The notes under the pieces are model-generated. The model searched no databases and had not been told where the DNA came from. It saw only the letters and a list, made by a program, of their open reading frames with translations. Shown here one piece after another: positions 57,505 through 64,000 of a stretch of 64,000 nt of DNA. Each line of letters opens with the position of its first letter. Positions within the stretch are counted from its first letter, which is position 1. Source of the stretch: Streptomyces xanthophaeus. Its GTDB lineage: Bacteria > Actinomycetota > Actinomycetes > Streptomycetales > Streptomycetaceae. Location: contig NZ_JOFT01000028.1 of NCBI RefSeq assembly GCF_000725805.1, positions 1 to 64,000 of the forward strand, given 5' to 3'. Position numbers and translations under genes: made by a program.

Positions 57505-59433
57505 GTGGGCGGCCAGGACGGCGCCGAGGAGCTCGCCCAGGACCTCGCCGCCGCACAGCGCGACGCCGATGCCGCCCGCACCGCCGCCGCCCAGGGGCCT
57601 CAGGTCCCGGACCCCGCCGAGCCCGCGCGCAGCGGCCCGCCCGCGGACAGCGTGGCCCGCCGCGAAGGGGACCGGCTGCGCTTCGTCGGCGCGGCCACCC
57701 GGCGCATCGCCCGCGGCATCGACCTCGACGAGATCGTGCTCGGCCTGTGCCGGGCCACGGTGCCGACCTTCTCCGACGCGATCCTGGTCTACCTGCGCGA
57801 CCCGCTCCCCGTCGGGGACGAGCGCCCGGTGGGCCCCGTCGTCTTAAGGCTCCGGCGGACCGACCGGCTCCGGCCGATCGACGACCTCACCGACATGAGC
57901 AGCACCATCGGCGCGGGGATGGACCTCGCCGGGGCCGCGGGGGCCACCGGCGAGCTCGACTTCAGCCAGCTGCCGCTCGTCGGGCCGCAGGGCGACCTGC
58001 CCGCGGCCGAGCTGTGCGAGATCCGCCCGGGCGGGGCGCTCGCCGAGGTGCTGCGCGGCGTACGGCCCGTCTTCGGGTCCTCCGCGGCGGCCAAGGCGGC
58101 CCTGCCCGAGCTGCTCGGGCTGGACCACCCGCTGCCGCGCGGCAACCGGGCCGTCCTGGCGCCGCTGCGCGGCCGCCGCCGGGTGATCGGCGCGGCCGTG
58201 TTCCTGCGCAGCCCCGAACGGCCGGCCTTCGAGCAGAACGACCTCCTGGTCGCCGCCCAGCTCGCCACCCATACGGCCCTGGGCATCGACAAGGCGGTCC
58301 TGTACGGCCGCGAGGCGTACATCGCCGACGAGCTCCAGCGCACCATGCTGCCCGACAGCCTGCCCCAGCCCACCGGGGTGCGGCTCGCCTCGCGCTACCT
58401 GCCCGCCGCCGAGACGGCGCGGGTCGGCGGCGACTGGTACGACGCGATACCGCTGCCCGGCAGCCGGGTCGCGCTCGTCGTGGGCGACGTCATGGGCCAC
58501 TCCATGACCTCCGCCGCGATCATGGGGCAGCTGCGCACCACCGCGCAGACCCTGGCCCAGCTGGACCTGCCTCCGGCCGAGGTCCTGCACCACCTGGACG
58601 AGCAGGCGCAGCGCCTGGGCTCCGACCGGATGGCCACCTGCCTGTACGCGGTCTACGACCCCGTCTCGCACCGCATCACCATCGCCAACGCGGGCCACCC
58701 GCCGCCGGTCCTGCTGCACCTGGGCGGGCGCGCCGAGGTGCTCCGCGTACCGCCCGGCGCCCCCATCGGGGTGGGCGGGGTGGACTTCGAGGCGGTGGAG
58801 CTGGACGCGCCCGCCGGGGCCACCCTGCTGCTGTACACCGACGGCCTGGTGGAATCGCGCCTGCGGGACGTGTGGACGGGCATCGAGCAGCTCCGCGAGC
58901 GCCTCGCCACCACCGCCCAGCTGACGGGCCTGGACCACCCGCCGCCGCTGGAGGCCCTGTGCGACGACGTGCTGGACATGCTCGGCCCGGGGGACCGGGA
59001 CGACGACATCGCCCTGCTCGCGGCCCGTTTCGACGGGATCGCGCCCAGTGACGTCGCGTACTGGTTCCTGGACCCGGAGGAGACCGCTCCGGGCCGGGCC
59101 CGGCGGTTCGCCCGCCGGGCGCTGACCCGGTGGGGCCTGGAGGAGCTGAGCGACTCGCTGGAGCTGCTGGTCAGCGAGGTGGTCACCAATGCCGTCCGGT
59201 ACGCCGAGCGGCCCGTCACGCTGCGCCTGCTGCGTACGGACGTCCTGCGCTGCGAGGTCGGGGACGACTCCCCGCAGCTGCCCCGCCAGCGCCGGGCCCG
59301 GGACACCGACGAGGGCGGCCGCGGCCTGTTCCTGGTCAACCGGATGGCCCGCCGCTGGGGTGCCACCCGGCTGAGCAGCGGAAAGGTGGTCTGGTTCGAG
59401 CTCCCGTTGCCGGGTGCGCATGAGCGGCGTTGA
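57505..59433 (+). CDS. GAF-SpoIIE phosphatase with C-terminal HATPase (N-terminus disrupted)
   Basis: A 642-residue signalling protein from GTG 57505: short coiled segment, GAF-like domain (residues ~50-270), SpoIIE/PP2C (~275-510) and HATPase (~515-640). Motifs: GGDWYDAIPLP, GDVMGHSMTSAA, LLYTDGLVESRLRD, DDDIALLAARFDG, LELLVSEVVTNAVRYAE and DTDEGGRGLFLVNRMA. It is a paralog of the protein at 928-3546. The natural start was probably GTG 57197, in another frame and separated by the 99-bp repeat; GGGGCGGA 4 nt before GTG 57505 could allow internal initiation. Confidence 0.88.
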   Translation: MGGQDGAEELAQDLAAAQRDADAARTAAAQGPQVPDPAEPARSGPPADSVARREGDRLRFVGAATRRIARGIDLDEIVLGLCRATVPTFSDAILVYLRDPLPVGDERPVGPVVLRLRRTDRLRPIDDLTDMSSTIGAGMDLAGAAGATGELDFSQLPLVGPQGDLPAAELCEIRPGGALAEVLRGVRPVFGSSAAAKAALPELLGLDHPLPRGNRAVLAPLRGRRRVIGAAVFLRSPERPAFEQNDLLVAAQLATHTALGIDKAVLYGREAYIADELQRTMLPDSLPQPTGVRLASRYLPAAETARVGGDWYDAIPLPGSRVALVVGDVMGHSMTSAAIMGQLRTTAQTLAQLDLPPAEVLHHLDEQAQRLGSDRMATCLYAVYDPVSHRITIANAGHPPPVLLHLGGRAEVLRVPPGAPIGVGGVDFEAVELDAPAGATLLLYTDGLVESRLRDVWTGIEQLRERLATTAQLTGLDHPPPLEALCDDVLDMLGPGDRDDDIALLAARFDGIAPSDVAYWFLDPEETAPGRARRFARRALTRWGLEELSDSLELLVSEVVTNAVRYAERPVTLRLLRTDVLRCEVGDDSPQLPRQRRARDTDEGGRGLFLVNRMARRWGATRLSSGKVVWFELPLPGAHERR

Positions 59434-59483
59434 CTGGGTAGGCGATCCGTAGCGACCCAGCCGACCCCTACGGGAGGACGCTC

Positions 59484-60947
59484 GTGACCCAGGACGCCCA
59501 GATGGTCCCCCACACGACGGACAACGCCGGGATCCCGGTGGAGAGCGACGAGCACTCGCTCACCGTCGGGCCCGACGGCCCGATCCTGCTCCAGGACCAC
59601 TACCTGATCGAGAAGATGGCCCAGTTCAACCGTGAACGGGTCCCCGAGCGGGTGGTGCACGCCAAGGGAGCGGGCGCGTACGGCTCCTTCCAGGTGACCA
59701 ACGACGTCAGCCAGTTCACCAAGGCCGATCTGTTCCAGCCGGGCCGCCGGACCGAGATGCTGGCCCGGTTCTCCACGGTCGCGGGCGAGCAGGGCTCGCC
59801 CGACACCTGGCGGGACCCGCGCGGCTTCGCCCTGAAGTTCTACACGGAGCACGGCAACTACGACCTGGTCGGGAACAACACCCCGGTCTTCTTCGTCCGG
59901 GACCCGAGCAAGTTCCAGGACTTCATCCGCTCCCAGAAGCGCCGCCCCGACAACGGGCTGCGCGACCACGACATGCAGTGGGACTTCTGGACCCTGTCCC
60001 CCGAGTCGGCGCACATGGTGACGTGGCTGATGGGCGACCGGGGCATCCCCCGGACGTACCGCCACATGAACGGCTACGGCTCGCACACCTACCTGTGGGT
60101 CAACGGCGGCGGCGAGAAGTTCTGGGTGAAGTACCACTTCAAGACCGACCAGGGCATCGAGTTCCTGACGCAGGCCGACGCCGACCGGATCGCGGGCGAG
60201 AACCCCGACTACCACCGGCAGGACCTGTTCGAGTCGATCGCGGGCGGCGAGGCGCCGAGCTGGACGCTGAAGGTCCAGGTCATGCCGTTCGAGGACGCGC
60301 CGGACTACCGCTTCAACCCGTTCGACCTGACCAAGGTGTGGCCGCACGCCGACTACCCGCTGATCGACGTCGGCCGGATGACCCTGGACAAGAACCCGGA
60401 CGACTACTTCATCCACATCGAGCAGGCTTCGTTCGAGCCCTCGAACCTGGTGCCCGGCATCGGCCCGTCGCCGGACAAGATGCTGCTGGGCCGGCTCTTC
60501 TCCTACCCCGACACCCACCGGTACCGGATCGGGCCGAACTACGCCCAGCTCCCGCCGAACCGGCCCCGGTCCCTGGTGTCCTCGTACGCCAAGGACGGGC
60601 CGATGCGGTTCGAGGCGTCGAACGCGGCCCGCCCGTACGCGCCCAACTCCTACGGCGGTCCGGCGGCCGACACCGCCCGTTTCGGCGAGCCGGCCGGCTG
60701 GGCCACGGCGGGCGAGATGGTCCGCGAGGCGTACGCCCTGCGCAGTCAGGACGACGACTGGGGGCAGGCGGGCACGATGGTCCGCCAGGTCCTCGACGAC
60801 GCGGCGCGCGAGCGGCTGGTGTCGAACATCAGCGGGCACCTGGCGGACGGGGTCAGCGGGCCGGTCCTGGAGCGGGCCCTGCAGTACTGGCGCAACGTCG
60901 ACAAGGACCTCGGGGACCGGATCGCGGCGGCGGTCCCGGGCCGCTGA
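59484..60947 (+). CDS. katA: Monofunctional heme catalase
   Basis: A 487-residue small-subunit clade catalase. Active-site blocks: [18 protein letters not shown] with the essential His, [33 protein letters not shown] with the Asn, and the proximal heme Tyr in [21 protein letters not shown] lies 5 nt before GTG 59484. Removes hydrogen peroxide in the cytoplasm. Ends with a strong terminator. Confidence 0.97.
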   Translation: MTQDAQMVPHTTDNAGIPVESDEHSLTVGPDGPILLQDHYLIEKMAQFNRERVPERVVHAKGAGAYGSFQVTNDVSQFTKADLFQPGRRTEMLARFSTVAGEQGSPDTWRDPRGFALKFYTEHGNYDLVGNNTPVFFVRDPSKFQDFIRSQKRRPDNGLRDHDMQWDFWTLSPESAHMVTWLMGDRGIPRTYRHMNGYGSHTYLWVNGGGEKFWVKYHFKTDQGIEFLTQADADRIAGENPDYHRQDLFESIAGGEAPSWTLKVQVMPFEDAPDYRFNPFDLTKVWPHADYPLIDVGRMTLDKNPDDYFIHIEQASFEPSNLVPGIGPSPDKMLLGRLFSYPDTHRYRIGPNYAQLPPNRPRSLVSSYAKDGPMRFEASNAARPYAPNSYGGPAADTARFGEPAGWATAGEMVREAYALRSQDDDWGQAGTMVRQVLDDAARERLVSNISGHLADGVSGPVLERALQYWRNVDKDLGDRIAAAVPGR

Positions 60948-60963
60948 AGGCCGACGGCACACG

Positions 60964-61002
60964 ACGCCGCCCCGCAGCCTTCGGGCTGCGGGGCGGCGTT
61001 TT
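60964..61002 (+). terminator. Strong UUCG-capped terminator after katA
   Basis: ACGCCGCCCCGCAGCC (60964-60979), loop TTCG, GGCTGCGGGGCGGCGT (60984-60999), then TTT. A 16-bp perfect stem with a stable tetraloop and a T tract. Confidence 0.9.
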
Positions 61003-61051
61003 CGTCGTCAGCGGGAGGTCACCGCCGGGTCAGCGCTGGGTCAGAGCCGGG

Positions 61052-63334
61052 TCAGCGCTCGTCCGTCTGCGGGAACAGCGGCGGGTCCGGCGGCTTCGGC
61101 GAGTTCTTCGTCGGCGTCGGGGTCGGCGTCGGCGTGGGCGTCGGCGTGGGCGGCTTGGGCGAGCTGTTGCTCGGGTCCGGCGAGCGGGTCGCGCTGCGCG
61201 TCGGGTCCGGGCTGTTCTGCGGCGCGCTGCTGCTGCTCGCCGGCGGGCTGGAGGACGGGCTGGGCGAGGGCGAGCTGGAGGCGCTGCGGGACGGTGCGAC
61301 CGGGACGCCCATCTCGGCCTCCGACAGGTCGAACTTGCCCGTGGCCACGCCCTTGAGGACCGCCAGCGTGTACGTCTTCCAGATCTCCGCGGGGAAGCTG
61401 GAGCCACCCGCACGGCCACCGCCGGCGGTGCCGGTCAGCGTGACCTGCTTGTGCGTGCCCGGCTCCTCGCCGAACATCGCGACGACGGTGACCAGCTCCG
61501 GGGTGTACCCGGTGAACCAGCCCGCGACGTTGGACTCGGTGGTACCGGTCTTGCCGGCGGCCTGGTAGGCGCTGCTCTGGACCTTGTTGCCGGAGCCGTC
61601 GTTGACCACGCCCGTGAGCACCTTGGTCACGGTGTCGGCGGTCTGGCGGCTGATGGCCTGGCTGCCGATGGCCGGGGGCGGGGTGTAGTCGCGGTCCTTG
61701 TGCTCGGCGCTCTTGATGATGGTCGGCGTGACCTTCTTGCCGTGGTTGTCGAGGGTGGCGTAGACGGCGGCCATCTCCACGGTGTTGGCGCTCATCGTGC
61801 CCAGCGACATGGCCGGCTTGTCCTCGGGCCAGCCCTCGCGGTCCTTCATGCCGAGCGCGAGCGCCGTCTTCTTCACGGCCTGCGGCTTGACGTCGACGAT
61901 CATCTGCGCGTAGACGGAGTTCACCGAGTAGTTGGTGGCCTCCTGGACGCTGATCTCCTTGCCGAAGTCCTTGTCGTCCTGGTTCTGCGGGTTGAACGGG
62001 ATCTTGCTGCCGACCACTTGGCGCTTGCTGGTGCCGTCGTAGAGGGTGTTCGGGTTGATCGGCTTGCCGTCCTGGGTGGTCGCTCCGGTTTCCAGGGCGG
62101 AGGCGAGCACGATCGGCTTGAAGGTCGAGCCCGGCTGGTAGTCGGTGCGCAGGGCGTTGCTCGCGTCCTTCTCCGCCAGGCCCTGGCCGCCGTACATGGC
62201 GACGATCGCGCCGGTCTTGGCGTCCACGGAGGTGGCGCCGGCCTGGACGCTCTGGTCCTGGGGCCGGTTCTTGGTGTCCTTGCGGTCGAGCTTGGACTCC
62301 AGCTCCTCCTGGACCGCCTTCTCCAGCGCGTCCTGCTTCTTCTTGTCGATGTTGAGCGTGATGTCCCAGCCGCCGGCCGCGATCTCGGCGTCGGTGATGT
62401 CCTGCCGGTTCATCTCGTCGTTGGCGGCCTGGACCAGGTAGCCCTTCTGGCCGTCCATGCCCGGGGTGGGCTTGGGCTTGATGGGCTCCTGGAACTTCAG
62501 GTCCTTGCGCTTGGCCGCGTCCAGCTCGCCCATCTCGACCATGTTGTCGAGGACGGCGTTGAAGCGGATCATGACCAGCCGCTTGCCGTTCGGGCCGGCG
62601 GTCGCCCAGTCGTACTGGCTGGGGGCCTGGATGACGGCGGCGAGGTAGGCGCCCTGCTCCAGGGTGAGCTTGTCGGCGTCGACCCCGTAGTAGGCCTGGG
62701 CCGCGGCCTGGATGCCGTACGCGTTGCGGCCGTAGAAGTTGGTGTTCAGGTAGCCGGCGAGGATGTCGTCCTTCTCCATGCGCCGGTCGACCTTGAGGGA
62801 GATCACGAGCTCGCGGACCTTGCGCGTCGGCGACTGGTCCTGCGTCAGGTAGTAGTTCTTGACGTACTGCTGGGTGATCGTCGAGCCACCGGCGGTGCCC
62901 TTGCCCCGGACCGTGTTGAACAGGCCTCGGGCCACACCCATCAGGTCGATGCCCTGGTCCTTGTAGAAGGACTTGTTCTCGATGGCGATGAAGGCGGTCC
63001 GGACCTCCGGCGGGATCTTGTCGATCGGCAGGATGGAACGGTTCGTCTCACCGACGCGGGCCATGACCGAGCCGTCGGACCACTTGTACGTGTTGCTCTG
63101 CTGGGTGGCCAGGCGGTTCGGGTCGGTGGGCTCGTCCACGGAGAAGTAGAGGATGACCGCGGCGGCCATGAGCACCAGGATCCCCCCGAAGAAGGTCCCG
63201 AGGACCGTCTTCCAGGTGAAGAACCGGCGTATGCCGCTGCGTTTGCCGCCGCTCCCCTTGCCCTTGGTGCGTTCGGTCGGCGCCCGCCGCGCACCGCGCT
63301 GCTGCTGCGCCTTACGCGCTTCTGCTCGGCCCAT
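61052..63334 (-). CDS. Class A penicillin-binding protein (transglycosylase/transpeptidase)
   Basis: A 760-residue bifunctional PBP. Cytoplasmic basic tail, one membrane helix (VLGTFFGGILVLMAAAVILY), a GT51 domain (AIENKSFYKDQGIDLMGVAR with the catalytic Glu, GGSTITQQYVKNYYL, KVRELVISLKVDRRMEKDDI) and a transpeptidase domain: GSTFKP (SxxK), NYSVNSVY (SxN) and AAGKTGTT (KTG). The last ~100 residues are Ser/Pro/Thr-rich and end in a TP repeat, a wall-spanning tail. ATG 63334 has GGAG 8 nt upstream; an upstream in-frame start is not supported. Confidence 0.96.
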   Translation of the reverse strand: MGRAEARKAQQQRGARRAPTERTKGKGSGGKRSGIRRFFTWKTVLGTFFGGILVLMAAAVILYFSVDEPTDPNRLATQQSNTYKWSDGSVMARVGETNRSILPIDKIPPEVRTAFIAIENKSFYKDQGIDLMGVARGLFNTVRGKGTAGGSTITQQYVKNYYLTQDQSPTRKVRELVISLKVDRRMEKDDILAGYLNTNFYGRNAYGIQAAAQAYYGVDADKLTLEQGAYLAAVIQAPSQYDWATAGPNGKRLVMIRFNAVLDNMVEMGELDAAKRKDLKFQEPIKPKPTPGMDGQKGYLVQAANDEMNRQDITDAEIAAGGWDITLNIDKKKQDALEKAVQEELESKLDRKDTKNRPQDQSVQAGATSVDAKTGAIVAMYGGQGLAEKDASNALRTDYQPGSTFKPIVLASALETGATTQDGKPINPNTLYDGTSKRQVVGSKIPFNPQNQDDKDFGKEISVQEATNYSVNSVYAQMIVDVKPQAVKKTALALGMKDREGWPEDKPAMSLGTMSANTVEMAAVYATLDNHGKKVTPTIIKSAEHKDRDYTPPPAIGSQAISRQTADTVTKVLTGVVNDGSGNKVQSSAYQAAGKTGTTESNVAGWFTGYTPELVTVVAMFGEEPGTHKQVTLTGTAGGGRAGGSSFPAEIWKTYTLAVLKGVATGKFDLSEAEMGVPVAPSRSASSSPSPSPSSSPPASSSSAPQNSPDPTRSATRSPDPSNSSPKPPTPTPTPTPTPTPTKNSPKPPDPPLFPQTDER

Positions 63335-63516
63335 CGCTCCCGCTCCGCTCGATAACCCCCCGACGTCAGCGTAGAAAGCTAACACCGCAGGCTGTGACAA
63401 AGGTTGGCCAACCAAGGCCAATACCGGTCAATTCGGACGTGAGAATCAGCACCCACGCCACTGGAACCGACGCACATCACGCCCGAAGGGTTGCCGACCC
63501 GTGCTCTCGGGAAGAA

Positions 63517-63532
63517 AAAGTGATATCACTTT
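63517..63532. promoter_or_regulatory. Perfect 16-bp palindrome AAAGTGATATCACTTT
   Basis: A perfect, AT-rich dyad 45 bp upstream of the SPFH gene start in an otherwise GC-rich gap. The site is followed by TTGCTAGGC. Its symmetry and place suggest an operator; the regulator is not known to me. Confidence 0.55.
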
Positions 63533-63577
63533 GCTAGGCGGTCCGACCGGCCGCGACACAGGGAAACGGGGCAAACC

Positions 63578-64000
63578 ATGACCAACACGGTCAGCACATC
63601 GGACGGGGTACGGGAATTCGCCGCGCGCAGCACGGGCGGCGGCATCGCGCTGCTGATCGGGCTGGCGGGCATGGCCGCGGGGGCGGGGCTGGCCGTGTCC
63701 GGCTTCCTGGCCTCCGGGGTGGCGCTGAAGGTGCTCCTGATCGCGGGTGGCCTCCTGCTGGCCCTCGCCTCCTTCATAGCGACGACCGGGCTCAACATGG
63801 TGGCGCCCGGCGAGGCCCGGGTGGTCCAGCTGTTCGGCCGCTACCGCGGGACGATGCGCACGGACGGGCTGCGCTGGGTCAACCCCCTGGCCACCCGGGA
63901 GAAGATCTCCACGCGGGTCCGCAACCACGAGACGGCCGTGCTGAAGGTCAACGACGCCTACGGCAACCCCATCGAGCTGGCGGCTGTCGTGGTGTGGCGG
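63578..64000 (+). CDS. SPFH/Band 7 (stomatin-flotillin) protein, 5' part
   Basis: The first 141 codons of a gene that runs off the window. Two hydrophobic helices (GGIALLIGLAGMAAGAGLAV and ALKVLLIAGGLLLALASFIA) precede the start of a band-7 domain: NMVAPGEARVVQLFGRYRGT, then GLRWVNPLATREKISTRVRN. SPFH proteins scaffold membrane microdomains or regulate proteases. ATG 63578 follows GGGG by 6 nt. A palindrome lies in the promoter. Confidence 0.92.
   Translation, partial: MTNTVSTSDGVREFAARSTGGGIALLIGLAGMAAGAGLAVSGFLASGVALKVLLIAGGLLLALASFIATTGLNMVAPGEARVVQLFGRYRGTMRTDGLRWVNPLATREKISTRVRNHETAVLKVNDAYGNPIELAAVVVWR

Overview
The window is very GC-rich, gene-dense DNA with GTG/TTG starts, many short GTGA/ATGA gene overlaps, a WhiB-type regulator, polyphosphate glucokinase, XseA/XseB, class I and class II fumarases, GlpX, DUF1707/DUF4245/DUF6542/DUF402 proteins and SpoIIE/HATPase regulators. 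This points to an actinomycete, almost certainly Streptomyces or a close relative. No rRNA, tRNA, CRISPR array or replication origin was recognised.

Layout. (1) 1-7.7 kb: Gly-rich protein tail, PspA, a PAS-PAS-GAF-SpoIIE-HATPase phosphatase, a stand-alone HATPase, a NUDIX hydrolase, a SPOR-like protein, an NCS1 permease with an unusual Cys-rich tail, and a GntR regulator. (2) 7.8-19.2 kb: DUF4190 protein, secreted subtilase, threonine-synthase-like enzyme, PEP-mutase-family protein, EamA exporter, two tandem esterases followed by a chymotrypsin-fold protease, and a MarR/SMP-30 divergent pair. (3) 19.2-37.1 kb: a candidate natural-product locus with no PKS or NRPS. (4) 37.3-38.6 kb: a small islet with VapBC, bounded by a 15-bp direct repeat at the 3' end of ychF. 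(5) 38.6-64 kb: core chromosome, with ychF, ppgK, ispH, an APC permease, xseAB, a RutE-like nitroreductase, glpX, whiB, fumA, glpQ-like, fumC, a second SpoIIE phosphatase, catalase, a class A PBP and the start of an SPFH protein.

The candidate locus (region 3). It encodes the adenosylcobalamin glutamate mutase MutS/MutE with a MutL-like protein, an AMP-forming ligase, a fold-III PLP decarboxylase and a true acyl carrier protein (Ser44). Around these are an LLM flavin monooxygenase, a P450, a radical-SAM/SPASM enzyme, two FGE-fold proteins without the catalytic cysteine pair, and a beta-lactamase-fold enzyme whose SxxK serine is replaced by cysteine. Two further small proteins have the carrier-protein fold but lack the phosphopantetheine serine. 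An ATP-grasp ligase, a FemAB/GNAT-like transferase and an MFS exporter lie upstream. By analogy with the vicenistatin (VinH/I/N/O) and butirosin (BtrI/J/K/O) logics, I infer: glutamate to 3-methylaspartate, loading on the ACP, decarboxylation to 3-aminoisobutyryl-ACP, oxidative tailoring, ligation or transfer to a small peptide-like product, and export. The product is unknown.

Regulation. At least eleven transcription units show a TAnnnT hexamer exactly 6-7 nt before the start codon, typical of leaderless actinobacterial mRNAs. Two of these drive short leader ORFs that overlap the downstream start by 4 nt. Several palindromes look like operators; the best is a perfect 12-bp dyad at 29553-29581 between the divergent arms of the candidate locus.

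Anomalies. A 99-bp perfect duplication coincides with a frame break in the N-terminus of the second SpoIIE phosphatase. An out-of-phase 26-bp tandem repeat forms the C-terminal tail of the PLP decarboxylase.
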